DNA of 64,000 nucleotides from Sphingobacteriia bacterium (GTDB lineage Bacteria > Bacteroidota > Bacteroidia > Chitinophagales > Chitinophagaceae), in the NCBI GenBank assembly GCA_004294135.1, contig RDZY01000017.1, positions 1 through 64,000 on the forward strand, read 5' to 3'. How positions within the stretch are numbered: position 1 is the first letter of the stretch; each line of letters opens with the position of its first letter. A model generated the notes under the pieces. The model ran no database searches and was not told the origin of the DNA. It saw nothing but the letters and a program-made list of their open reading frames with translations. Of the stretch, positions 29,538 through 39,083 are shown piece by piece. The position numbers and the translations under genes were made by a program.

Positions 29538-30830
29538 ATGGAACTAACTGCTCCCTTATACGAAAAAGCAAACGCTGATAAAACCTTATTGGAAAAATAT
29601 GGGCTTGATGTGAATGCAGCAAAAGAAAAGCTGGCCAAAGTTGTAACGCATACTGCGCTCACTTATAACGCCAACCTTTCAAGAAAATACGACTCCCGTA
29701 TTTTCTTGAAAAGGGAGGATCTGCAAATTGTTCGCTCTTATAAATTAAGGGGTGCATACAATATGATGAGTAGTTTTTCACCCGAACAACTAGCAAAAGG
29801 TGTGGTATGTGCCAGTGCGGGCAATCACGCACAGGGCTTTGCATACAGTTGCCGTAAATTAAATATTAGGGGGGTGGTTTTTATGCCCATTATTACCCCA
29901 AATCAAAAAGTGAGTCAAACAAAAATGTTTGGCGATGGTAATATTGAAATAAAATTAGTGGGCGACACATTTGATGATTGTGCCATTGCAGCAAAAGCAT
30001 ACACTGCAGCTCATGCAATGACTTTTATTCCACCGTTCGACGACCTCCGAATTATTGAAGGTCAAGCTACTGTAGGATTAGAAATATTAGAAGATTTGAC
30101 ACAGATAGATTACCTATTTGCCCCTGTGGGCGGCGGAGGGTTGTCGGCCGGTGTGGGTGCTTACTTTAAAACATTTTCACCCAATACCAAAATTATTGGG
30201 GTAGAGCCATTGGGTGCGCCCTCAATGTATGAGGCACTGAAAGCAGGTAATCCCATTGCCTTAGACCAGATAGAGCGATTTGTAGATGGCGCAGCAGTAA
30301 AGCGCGTAGGAGACATTACATTTGCCATTTGCAAAGAAGTGTTAGATGATATGCTGCTGGTGAATGAAGGTAAAATATGTTCAACTATTCTTTCTTTGTA
30401 TAATGAAGACGCAATTGTGGTAGAGCCAGCAGGCGCACTGTCAATTACTGCGCTGGACGATTATGCAGATAAAATTAAAGGGAAAACCGTTGTTTGCATT
30501 GTAAGTGGTAGTAATAATGATATTGATCGCATGCAAGAAATTAAAGAGCGTTCTTTGCAATACGAAGGGTTGAAACATTATTTCTTAATTCGTTTTGCAC
30601 AGAGGCCGGGTGCATTGAAAGAATTTGTAAATCATGTATTGGGACCAACAGATGATATTGTTAGGTTTGAATATATGCAGAAACACAATAAAGAAACAGG
30701 CCCCGCATTGGTTGGAATAGAAGTGTTACAAAGTTCCGATTATGATGTGCTGGTAGCAAATATGAAAGCGTATCATATAAACTATACGCCAATAAATAAA
30801 AACGATAATTTATTCGGATACCTTATTTGA
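29538..30830 (+). CDS. ilvA: Threonine dehydratase (deaminase)
   Basis: A 430-aa fold-type II PLP enzyme that makes 2-oxobutyrate from threonine for isoleucine. The PLP lysine is in RSYKLRGAYNM and the glycine loop is GGGGLSAG. The C-terminal about 80 residues (HYFLIRFAQRPGALKEFV) form a single ACT-like regulatory domain, so isoleucine feedback is plausible, unlike the two-domain form of about 510 aa in E. coli. It links the threonine branch encoded next to the ilv branch. Confidence 0.95.
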   Translation: MELTAPLYEKANADKTLLEKYGLDVNAAKEKLAKVVTHTALTYNANLSRKYDSRIFLKREDLQIVRSYKLRGAYNMMSSFSPEQLAKGVVCASAGNHAQGFAYSCRKLNIRGVVFMPIITPNQKVSQTKMFGDGNIEIKLVGDTFDDCAIAAKAYTAAHAMTFIPPFDDLRIIEGQATVGLEILEDLTQIDYLFAPVGGGGLSAGVGAYFKTFSPNTKIIGVEPLGAPSMYEALKAGNPIALDQIERFVDGAAVKRVGDITFAICKEVLDDMLLVNEGKICSTILSLYNEDAIVVEPAGALSITALDDYADKIKGKTVVCIVSGSNNDIDRMQEIKERSLQYEGLKHYFLIRFAQRPGALKEFVNHVLGPTDDIVRFEYMQKHNKETGPALVGIEVLQSSDYDVLVANMKAYHINYTPINKNDNLFGYLI

Positions 30831-30868
30831 GTAAATTTCGAATTAACAGAAACAAAGGGAGTATTATT

Positions 30869-33310
30869 ATGCAGGTATTAAAATTTGGGGGGAGTTCTGT
30901 TGCCAATGCAGGCAATATTAGTAAGGTAATTGCTATTGCCTTAGCAGCCAGTAAAAAAGAGCCAGTGATACTGGTTGTATCGGCCTTGGGTGGTGTTACC
31001 GATCAACTAATACACGCAGGTATTCTGGCTGCACAAGGTGTAGAAGAATATCGCCAGCGAATAAAATTACTAGAAGATAAGCACCTAGAAACAGTCCGTG
31101 AATTACTACCCATTCAAGCACAAAGTGCTACGCTTAGTTGGGTAAAACAACAACTGAATGAATTAGAGAGTTTATGCGATGGTATTTTTTTATTGGGCGA
31201 ACTTTCTCCCAGAATTAAAGATCGACTGGTAAGCTATGGCGAACTATTATCTTCTTATATTATTGCAGCCAAACTGCAATCAATGGAAGTAGATCAACGG
31301 TGGACAGATGCGCGCGAACTGATACTTACCAATGAACAATATGGTAATGCAGCCGTGTTATTCAACAAAACAAATGAGCGAATTCAAGCTTATATTCAAA
31401 CTTATAAAGCACAAATTTATATTGTGCCTGGTTTTATTGCATCCAACGAAAAAAATCATACTACCACACTGGGAAGAGGTGGTTCTGATTATACAGGAGC
31501 TATTTTTGCTGCAGCAGTAGATGCTGCTACATTGGAAATATGGACAGACGTGAGTGGAATGATGACGGCAGATCCTCGATTGGTTCAGCATCCAAAACAT
31601 ATCCAAAGAATTTCTTACCAAGAAGCAATGGAGTTATCGCATTTTGGTGCTAAAATTATTTATCCGCCAACCATTCAACCGGTGATGAAAAAAAATATAC
31701 CGGTATGGATTAAGAATACTTTTGAACCAGAAGCAGTAGGCACAATTATTGAAAAGCAGGTAGATTTTGATCATGAAATTATTCGAGGTATTTCCAGCAT
31801 CAACGGTATCGCATTACTCAGCTTAGAAGGCAGTGGAATGATAGGGATACCCGGATTTTCTAAACGATTGTTTGAGGTATTAGCCATCCAACAGATCAAC
31901 GTTATTTTAATTACACAAAGTTCATCGGAATATGCCATCTGTGTAGCCATTAGTGAGTCAGATGCAGTGGCTGCACAAAAAGCTATTGACTCCGCATTTG
32001 GTTATGAAATTGAAACTGGTAAAGTAGAGCCTGTTAAAGTAGAAACTGCATTAAGTATAGTTGCAGTGGTAGGCGAACAGATGAAAAGTCACCCGGGCAT
32101 CAGCGGTAAAATGTTTGGTGCTTTGGGAAGAAATGGAATTAATGTGAGGGCTATTGCACAGGGCTCTTCTGAAAAAAATATTTCAGCAGTACTCTCTGCG
32201 GCCGATGTAAAAAAAGCCATCAATGTACTGCACGAAGATTTTTTTGAAACTACGTATAAACAGCTTAATATATTTATTGCAGGTGCCGGTAATGTAGGCA
32301 GTAAATTAATAGCGCAAATTCAACAACAACAGCAGTATCTTAAAGAAACATTGCGTGTTCAAATACAAGTAGTAGGAATAGCCAATAGTAGTAAAATATT
32401 ATTGGGTGATGGGGGGATAGATTTAGCCAATTGGAAAACACTGTTACTGCAAGCACCTGTGGGTAAGGTTGATGACTATATTCAAGCTATTGTAGATAAA
32501 AATTTACGCAATACTGTCTTTGTAGATGTAACTGCCAATGAAGCTGTGGCAGGTGTATATGGTAATTTATTGGCTAAAAGTATTGCAGTAGTGGCTTGTA
32601 ATAAAATTGCTTGTTCTGCTGCATATGCTTCGTATAAAAAACTTAAATCACAGGCCAGAGAGTACAATACTAAATTTTTATTTGAGACCAATGTGGGCGC
32701 CAGTTTGCCCATCATTGGCACATTGAATGATTTGGTAAGAAGTGGCGACAAAGTGAATCGCATACAAGCTGTTTTATCGGGTACATTAAACTATGTATTC
32801 AATCATTACGACGGCAGTATTCCTTTTGCACATATCGTGAAAAAAGCACAGGAAGAGGGATATACAGAACCCGATCCAAGGTTAGATTTAGGTGGAACAG
32901 ATGTGATGCGTAAAATTATGATTCTAGCAAGAGAAGCAGGAGAGCACTTTGAAATGGAAGATATTGGCAATGAATATTTTTTACCCCTTAGCTGTTTTGA
33001 AGGATCAGTTGCTGATTTTTATATTGAAATGGAAAAGCAAGAAGCACATTTTAAAGCATTGTATGATGCGGCTAAAGCAAAACATTGTAAGCTAAAATTT
33101 GTGGCTAATTATGATAAGGGATCGGCTCAAGTGGGGCTGCAACATATTCCCGCCGATTCTGATTTTTATCATTTATACGGTAAAGACAACCTTGTATTAT
33201 TTTATACCGATCGGTACCCAGAACAACCATTGGTAATTAAAGGAGCAGGGGCTGGTGCTGATGTAACCGCATCTGGGGTATTTGCTGATATTATTAGAGT
33301 TGTTGGGTAA
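30869..33310 (+). CDS. thrA: Bifunctional aspartokinase/homoserine dehydrogenase
   Basis: An 813-aa fusion. The start is the ATG at 30869: MQVLKFGGSSVANAG is the conserved aspartokinase N-terminus, and an AAAGGGAG stretch precedes it. The track start (TTG at 30827) lies inside ilvA. Residues 1-290 are the kinase, about 300-450 hold tandem ACT domains, and from about 462 a Rossmann domain (FIAGAGNVGSKL) starts homoserine dehydrogenase. It catalyses the first and third steps from aspartate to threonine. The aspartate-semialdehyde dehydrogenase step between them is not encoded in this window. Confidence 0.96.
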   Translation: MQVLKFGGSSVANAGNISKVIAIALAASKKEPVILVVSALGGVTDQLIHAGILAAQGVEEYRQRIKLLEDKHLETVRELLPIQAQSATLSWVKQQLNELESLCDGIFLLGELSPRIKDRLVSYGELLSSYIIAAKLQSMEVDQRWTDARELILTNEQYGNAAVLFNKTNERIQAYIQTYKAQIYIVPGFIASNEKNHTTTLGRGGSDYTGAIFAAAVDAATLEIWTDVSGMMTADPRLVQHPKHIQRISYQEAMELSHFGAKIIYPPTIQPVMKKNIPVWIKNTFEPEAVGTIIEKQVDFDHEIIRGISSINGIALLSLEGSGMIGIPGFSKRLFEVLAIQQINVILITQSSSEYAICVAISESDAVAAQKAIDSAFGYEIETGKVEPVKVETALSIVAVVGEQMKSHPGISGKMFGALGRNGINVRAIAQGSSEKNISAVLSAADVKKAINVLHEDFFETTYKQLNIFIAGAGNVGSKLIAQIQQQQQYLKETLRVQIQVVGIANSSKILLGDGGIDLANWKTLLLQAPVGKVDDYIQAIVDKNLRNTVFVDVTANEAVAGVYGNLLAKSIAVVACNKIACSAAYASYKKLKSQAREYNTKFLFETNVGASLPIIGTLNDLVRSGDKVNRIQAVLSGTLNYVFNHYDGSIPFAHIVKKAQEEGYTEPDPRLDLGGTDVMRKIMILAREAGEHFEMEDIGNEYFLPLSCFEGSVADFYIEMEKQEAHFKALYDAAKAKHCKLKFVANYDKGSAQVGLQHIPADSDFYHLYGKDNLVLFYTDRYPEQPLVIKGAGAGADVTASGVFADIIRVVG

Positions 33311-33394
33311 TGATAAAAGATATAATACTATTGGTTTAAATGAGTTAGTAAGCAGGTAATATGTATATTGTAAATCGGAAATACAAGAAAATAA

Positions 33395-34324
33395 ATGAGT
33401 GAGCTAAGTTCTGTCACAATAAAGTCGCCCGCAACAGTCGCCAATATGGTATGTGGGTTTGATGTATTGGGCTTTGCGGTGAATGAGCCCTATGATATGA
33501 TGCATATTCGTTTTTCTGATCAGCCTGGTATTACCATTATTAATGAAGATGCATATAATTTACCCACCGATCCGGAGAAGAATGTAGCTGGGGCGGCATT
33601 ATTGGCTTTAATGGAAGAGTTGAATGAGCAAGTAGGTTTCGAATTGCGTATTAATAAAAAAATAAAACCGGGTAGTGGCGTAGGCTCAAGTGCAGCCAGT
33701 GCAGCAGGTGCTGTAGTAGCTGCGAATAGATTATTGGGAGATCGGTTTTCTAAACAAGACTTGGTTCGCTTTGCCATGAATGGCGAAAAAATAGCATCGG
33801 GTGTAAAGCACGCAGATAATATAGCACCATGTATTTATGGAGGTGTTACTTTAATTCGCTCCATATTCCCGCTCGATATTATTCCACTGCAAGCACCACC
33901 TTTATTTGTAACCATCGTGCATCCACAAATAGAAGTCCGTACGTCAGATGCAAGAAGCATTTTGAAACAGCAGGTATTGTTGAAAGATGCCATTAAACAA
34001 TGGGGTAATATTGCTGGGTTGGTAGCGGGACTGCAACAGAGCGATTATTCTTTAATTGGTCGCTCTTTAGAGGATGTATTAATAGAACCTGTAAGAAGTA
34101 TTTTAATTCCAGGATTTGATTTGGTAAAACAGAAAAGTAAAAAAGCAGGTGCGTTGGGTGGGGGGATATCTGGCTCGGGACCTTCTATTTTTATGTTGAG
34201 TAAAGACGAAGCAACAGCGCATGAGGTTGCTAAGGAAATGAAATCTGTTTTTGAATCCATTTCATTAGAACACCATACCTATATTACAACCATTAATACA
34301 GAAGGTGTGAAATTTATAAACTAA
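33395..34324 (+). CDS. thrB: Homoserine kinase
   Basis: A 309-aa GHMP-superfamily kinase. The ATP loop PGSGVGSSAASAAG is near residue 92, the N-terminal SPATVANMVCGFDVLGFA is typical of ThrB, and a glycine-rich GALGGGISGSGPSIF lies near the C-terminus. It phosphorylates homoserine for ThrC. It is 84 bases downstream of thrA and 16 upstream of thrC. Confidence 0.96.
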   Translation: MSELSSVTIKSPATVANMVCGFDVLGFAVNEPYDMMHIRFSDQPGITIINEDAYNLPTDPEKNVAGAALLALMEELNEQVGFELRINKKIKPGSGVGSSAASAAGAVVAANRLLGDRFSKQDLVRFAMNGEKIASGVKHADNIAPCIYGGVTLIRSIFPLDIIPLQAPPLFVTIVHPQIEVRTSDARSILKQQVLLKDAIKQWGNIAGLVAGLQQSDYSLIGRSLEDVLIEPVRSILIPGFDLVKQKSKKAGALGGGISGSGPSIFMLSKDEATAHEVAKEMKSVFESISLEHHTYITTINTEGVKFIN

Positions 34325-34340
34325 GCACGCAGTATTTAGT

Positions 34341-35639
34341 ATGAATTATTATAGTTTAAATAAGCAAGCTCCTAACGTAAGTTTTAAAGAAGCAACCATA
34401 TTAGGTCAAGCACCTGATAAAGGTCTGTATTTTCCTTCCAATATACCCATGCTAGATCAACAGCTCATCAGTTGTATGAACGACTATTCTAAGGAGGACT
34501 TGGCTTTTCGTGTTATGCAACCTTATATTGGGAATGATATTGACGAAGCTTCTTTATTCACCATAGTTAGTGAAGCCATCAACTTTGATTTCCCATTGGT
34601 AGATATCAATAGTAATATAGCTTCACTAGAATTATTTCATGGGCCAACCCTAGCTTTTAAAGATGTGGGTGCTCGTTTTATGAGCCGTTGTCTAGGTTAT
34701 TTTTCAAAAGACCGTTCTAATACCATCACCGTTTTAGTGGCTACTTCTGGCGATACTGGCGGAGCAGTAGCCAATGGTTTTTTGGGGGTTGAAGGGGTAG
34801 ACGTAATTATCCTATACCCCTCTGGTAAAGTGAGTCCCGTTCAGGAATTACAACTTACAACATGCGGGCAGAATATTACTGCTTTAGAAATTGAAGGTAG
34901 TTTTGATGATTGCCAATCTATGGTGAAAGAAGCATTTATGGATGAAGTGCTTCGTAAAAAAATGCAGCTAACTTCTGCTAATTCTATTAATATAGCTCGA
35001 TGGTTACCACAGCAGTTATACTATTTTTATGCGTATCAACAATGGGCAGATAAATTCAATCCACCAGTAATAGCAGTACCTAGTGGAAACTTTGGAAATA
35101 TTTGTGCGGGCTTGTTGGCTCAAGTAAGTGGCTTGCCTATTAAACACTTTATTGCTGCGTGTAATATTAATGATGCTGTGCCTGATTATTTGCGGACTGG
35201 TCGTTATCAGTCAAAGCTAGCCGTACCAACCGTTTCCAATGCTATGGATGTAGGTGATCCCAGTAATTTTATTCGCATACTAGAATTGTTTAAGCAAGAA
35301 TTTACTACCATCAAAGATTGCATATCTGGCTATACAGTAAGCGATGAAACTACAAAAGAAACCATTGCTAATGTGTATCAACAGTACCAATATATATTAG
35401 ATCCACATGGGGCAGTTGCTTATCATGCTTTGGATCAATATTTAAACAACTACCTTAGTCAAAAAGGAATCATACTAGAAACAGCGCATCCTGTTAAATT
35501 TCCAGCAACCGTAGAAGCTGCAATAGGTAGATCAATAGAAATTCCTGAATCAGCCAAATCCTTATTGGGTAAGGGAAAAATAAGTATTAAAATGCCTGCC
35601 AATTTTAATGCACTGAAAGAATATTTAATCAGTCGTTAG
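34341..35639 (+). CDS. thrC: Threonine synthase
   Basis: A 432-aa fold-type II PLP enzyme of the microbial ThrC class. The start (NYYSLNKQAPNVSFKEA) is the family N-terminus; the PLP lysine is in PTLAFKDVGARFM; the phosphate/PLP loop is SGDTGGAVANGF. It is the last gene of the 17-kb plus-strand cluster. Its 3' end overlaps the convergent DUF1003 gene by four bases. Confidence 0.96.
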   Translation: MNYYSLNKQAPNVSFKEATILGQAPDKGLYFPSNIPMLDQQLISCMNDYSKEDLAFRVMQPYIGNDIDEASLFTIVSEAINFDFPLVDINSNIASLELFHGPTLAFKDVGARFMSRCLGYFSKDRSNTITVLVATSGDTGGAVANGFLGVEGVDVIILYPSGKVSPVQELQLTTCGQNITALEIEGSFDDCQSMVKEAFMDEVLRKKMQLTSANSINIARWLPQQLYYFYAYQQWADKFNPPVIAVPSGNFGNICAGLLAQVSGLPIKHFIAACNINDAVPDYLRTGRYQSKLAVPTVSNAMDVGDPSNFIRILELFKQEFTTIKDCISGYTVSDETTKETIANVYQQYQYILDPHGAVAYHALDQYLNNYLSQKGIILETAHPVKFPATVEAAIGRSIEIPESAKSLLGKGKISIKMPANFNALKEYLISR

Positions 35640-36082
35640 ATAGATTTATTCGGTAATGGTGTGATGGTATTAAGTGTTGCATCAACTTTGTTTAGAATGG
35701 CAAGAATTTTATCTAGTTTGTCAATTTCAATTTTGCTGAGGTGCTTTTGTAATGCTTCGATTTCTTTTTTTGCTTCTACATTGGTATCATAATCATTTTG
35801 AGCCTGTATCCTATCGCGTTCACTTTGTCTGTTTTGCGACATCATAATAATAGGTGCTGCATAGGCGGCTTGCGTAGAAAAAATAAGGTTCAGCAAAATA
35901 AATGGATAAGGATCCCAGTGTTGAATGAATCCTACAATATTCAAAAACATCCAGATTAAAACAATAATTGTTTGCCAGATAATAAACTTCCAGGAGCCCA
36001 TTCCACTAGCAACTTTATCGGCAATTTCATCTCCAACGGTAGAAGACTCTGTATGTTTTTGATGCCAAGTTTTATTTGTCAT
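35636..36082 (-). CDS. DUF1003 family membrane protein
   Basis: A 148-aa protein with two membrane segments (WKFIIWQTIIVLIWMFLNIVGF and PFILLNLIFSTQAAYAAPIIMMSQ), then a conserved NRQSERDRIQAQNDY linker and a C-terminal coiled coil. This is the DUF1003 layout; function unknown. It converges on thrC with a four-base overlap and is divergent from the riboswitch-metE unit. Confidence 0.88.
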   Translation of the reverse strand: MTNKTWHQKHTESSTVGDEIADKVASGMGSWKFIIWQTIIVLIWMFLNIVGFIQHWDPYPFILLNLIFSTQAAYAAPIIMMSQNRQSERDRIQAQNDYDTNVEAKKEIEALQKHLSKIEIDKLDKILAILNKVDATLNTITPLPNKSI

Positions 36083-36123
36083 ACTATTTTTTGTATAAAT
36101 CTAAGCTGCTTTATCGGAATAAG

Positions 36124-36151
36124 TTGTTCCATAAAAAATTTACTATCTTTA
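36124..36151 (+). promoter_or_regulatory. Likely promoter of the riboswitch-metE transcript
   Basis: TTG (36124-36126), 17 bases, then TATCTTTA (36144-36151), close to the Bacteroidota consensus but with a shorter spacer and a final A for G. It lies about 40 bases before the riboswitch. Confidence 0.45.
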
Positions 36152-36189
36152 CAATCTTAGTTCTTTACTATATTTCTTGATCAAATAGC

Positions 36190-36375
36190 AAAGGTTTTAC
36201 TTAGAAGCTGAACCATTAATAGGGGTAGCTTCTTTAACGTAAATTAATAGGGAATTGTGTGTAAATCACAAGCTGTCCCGCAACTGTAAGTAACCGAGTT
36301 TTTATCAGCACTATGTTCACTGTTTAACAATGGGAAGAACGATAAAAATGTTACAAGTCAGGAGACCTGCCTTTA
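36190..36375 (+). promoter_or_regulatory. Cobalamin (B12) riboswitch controlling metE
   Basis: It holds the B12 box AGTCAGGAGACCTGCC at 36356-36371 and the upstream conserved core with GCTGTCCCGCAACTGTAA near 36272-36289, in the right order and spacing for a class I cobalamin riboswitch. Binding of adenosyl- or methylcobalamin is expected to reduce expression of the B12-independent enzyme downstream. Outer boundaries are approximate. Between it and metE, ACTTTTAA/TTAAAAGT (36505-36512 with 36527-36534) forms a hairpin ending six bases before the ATG and could mask the ribosome site. Confidence 0.92.
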
Positions 36376-36540
36376 CTGTATTGAAATGCTTTCGTGGAAT
36401 GAAGCAGATCAAACGAATGGTATACCATACTTGAACAGGGTTTATTGTATACTTTATCTCTTGATTTATTTATTCTAAAAAGTATTGCGAAGGTTAGCAA
36501 AAGGACTTTTAATTGATTTTATCATTTTAAAAGTAACAAC

Positions 36541-38871
36541 ATGCAAACGCACAACTTAGGCTATCCGAGGATTGGTAGTCAACGTGAGCTTAAAAAAGCT
36601 TTGGAACAGTATTGGTCGGGTAAGATCATGCTAGAACAACTGGTAGAAACAGGCAAATCCATTCGCCAACAGAATTGGCAACTTCAAAAAGAAGCAGGGG
36701 TTGACTTGATTCCTTGTAATGATTTCTCTTATTATGATCTGGTGCTTGATTGCAGCCTGATGTTTGGCGCAATTCCTGAAAGATATCATCACCTTATGCA
36801 GCAGAAGTACTGCACGGAAATTGATTTACTTTTTGCAATGGCAAGAGGGTGTCAACGGGAGGGTTATGATATTACTGCCATGGAAATGACCAAATGGTTT
36901 GATACCAACTACCATTATATAGTTCCAGAATTTACCGCCAATCAACAATTCAGTTTGTACTCCAATAAAATAGTGGATGAATTTTTAGAGGCAAAAAATG
37001 CAGGGTTTAATGCAAAGCCGGTGTTATTGGGCCCCATATCCTACCTATTGTTGGGGAAAGAAAAAGAAGCAGGGTTCCATCGAATCAGCTTGATTAAAAA
37101 ACTATTACCCGTTTATATTGAAATACTAAAAAAATTAAGTGATAACCACGCAAAGTATATTCAATTTGATGAACCTTGTTTGGTACTCAATTTAAATGAA
37201 GAAGAGCGGCAGACAGTATTTAAAACATACCAACAGATCAATAAACAGTTTCCTAATCTGCATATTATTTTAGCTGGTTATTTTGAAAGTTATGGGCAGA
37301 ATCTACCAACCGTGTTAAGTCTCCCAGTTCAAACCATACACTTAGATTTAGTTAGATGCCCCCAACAATTAGATGCTGTGCTTAATACTGATTTCGTTCT
37401 TAAAAAAACCAATCTTTCACTAGGCTTAGTAGATGGCAGAAATATTTGGAAGAATGATTTTCAACAATCATTTATATTGATAAATAAAGCCGTTCAAAAA
37501 CTTGGGTCATCAAGAATTTGGATAGCCCCATCTTGTTCATTAATGCATTCGCCATGCGATTTAAATTTAGAAACCAATGATGGTATATTGGTACCAGAGA
37601 TAAAACAATGGCTCTCATTTTCTAAGCAAAAAGTTGAGGAAGTAGTAACGCTTCGTAAACTGGTAATGGATTCAAGTTCAGCATCTGTACAACTACAGTT
37701 GAAGGAAAATATAGCTGCAAATGAAAGCAGAAAAACAGCAGCTATTATTCACAATAAAAAAGTGAAAGACCGAGTAGCTGCTATTACCCAAAAAGATGCA
37801 CAGCGGAAAAGTAATTATACTGCTAGAAAAATAAAACAGTATCAAGCATTGCGACTACCCATGTTTCCCACCACCACTATTGGTTCATTTCCGCAAACAG
37901 CCGAAGTAAGAACCTGGCGCGCCAAACTAAAAAAAGGAGTGCTTACTAATGTTGAATACGATCGTTTAATTGCAAAAGAAACGGCAGAAGCAATTAGATG
38001 GCAGGAGGAAATTGGTATTGATGTATTGGTACATGGTGAGTTCGAACGCAATGATATGGTGGAATATTTTGGTGAACAATTAGCGGGTATTGGGTTCTCT
38101 AAAAATGGATGGGTACAGAGTTATGGAAGCAGGTGTGTAAAACCTCCCATTATTTATGGAGATATAAGCAGAGCGGAACCGATGACTTTAAAGTGGACTG
38201 CCTATGCTCAATCACTCACTAAACGTTGGGTAAAAGGAATGTTAACTGGGCCGGTTACTATTTTGCAATGGAGCTTTGTACGCAACGACCAGCCACGCAG
38301 TGAAACCTGTAATCAGCTTGCATTAGCCATTCGTGATGAAGTGGTAGATTTAGAAAACGCAGGAATAAAAATTATTCAGATAGATGAACCTGCAATTCGT
38401 GAAGGCCTGCCTTTGCGAAAGGAAAATTGGGAGGCATACTTGCAATGGGCAGTAAATGCATTTCGTATTTCGGCAAGTGGGGTAAAAGATGATACCCAAA
38501 TTCATACCCATATGTGCTATTCAGCATTTAATGATATCATGCAACATATTGCAGCTATGGATGCGGATGTAATTACCATTGAATGTTCTCGTTCTCAAAT
38601 GCAATTACTAGATGCTTTTGCAGCTTTTAGGTATCCCAATGAAATTGGCCCTGGGGTATATGATATTCATTCTCCACGGGTACCATCCACAGCAGAAATG
38701 GTTGCTTTATTACAAAAAGCACAAGCCGTTATTCCAGCAAATCAGCTTTGGGTAAATCCTGATTGTGGTTTAAAAACGCGACATTGGGAGGAAACAAAAA
38801 AAGCATTGCATGCAATGGTAGACGCCGCAAAAGAAATGCGGTTATTGATGCAGCAAACTAAAATTTTATAA
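36541..38871 (+). CDS. metE: Cobalamin-independent methionine synthase
   Basis: A 776-aa MetE. The N-terminal barrel starts NLGYPRIGSQRELKKALE; the C-terminal catalytic barrel carries the zinc ligands His657 and Cys659 (HTHMCYS) and Cys742 (NPDCGLKTR). It transfers methyl directly from 5-methyl-THF-polyglutamate to homocysteine without B12. It duplicates the reaction of the split MetH at 3-7 kb, and its riboswitch should silence it when B12 is available. A strong hairpin terminator follows eight bases after the stop. No MetF is next to it. Confidence 0.97.
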   Translation: MQTHNLGYPRIGSQRELKKALEQYWSGKIMLEQLVETGKSIRQQNWQLQKEAGVDLIPCNDFSYYDLVLDCSLMFGAIPERYHHLMQQKYCTEIDLLFAMARGCQREGYDITAMEMTKWFDTNYHYIVPEFTANQQFSLYSNKIVDEFLEAKNAGFNAKPVLLGPISYLLLGKEKEAGFHRISLIKKLLPVYIEILKKLSDNHAKYIQFDEPCLVLNLNEEERQTVFKTYQQINKQFPNLHIILAGYFESYGQNLPTVLSLPVQTIHLDLVRCPQQLDAVLNTDFVLKKTNLSLGLVDGRNIWKNDFQQSFILINKAVQKLGSSRIWIAPSCSLMHSPCDLNLETNDGILVPEIKQWLSFSKQKVEEVVTLRKLVMDSSSASVQLQLKENIAANESRKTAAIIHNKKVKDRVAAITQKDAQRKSNYTARKIKQYQALRLPMFPTTTIGSFPQTAEVRTWRAKLKKGVLTNVEYDRLIAKETAEAIRWQEEIGIDVLVHGEFERNDMVEYFGEQLAGIGFSKNGWVQSYGSRCVKPPIIYGDISRAEPMTLKWTAYAQSLTKRWVKGMLTGPVTILQWSFVRNDQPRSETCNQLALAIRDEVVDLENAGIKIIQIDEPAIREGLPLRKENWEAYLQWAVNAFRISASGVKDDTQIHTHMCYSAFNDIMQHIAAMDADVITIECSRSQMQLLDAFAAFRYPNEIGPGVYDIHSPRVPSTAEMVALLQKAQAVIPANQLWVNPDCGLKTRHWEETKKALHAMVDAAKEMRLLMQQTKIL

Positions 38872-38878
38872 TAATGAT

Positions 38879-38911
38879 GAACAGGCAATTGTACGCAACA
38901 GTTGCCTGTTC
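38879..38911 (+). terminator. Terminator of metE
   Basis: A perfect 10-bp stem GAACAGGCAA/TTGCCTGTTC with a 13-nt loop begins eight bases after the metE stop. The following T tract is weak (TATATTTC), so efficiency is uncertain. Confidence 0.6.
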
Positions 38912-39083
38912 TATATTTCAGCACTCTGCTTATTTATATAAAAATTTATGAATCATTTCCTAAATCCGAAAATCAAATTCCTCTTTCAGAAACCAAGATC
39001 AATTATTTCACTTCACCTTTGTGGTATTACTGATAGCAAATTCTCAGTATTTATTTCTCACTTTTCAATCCAATACTATTTCA

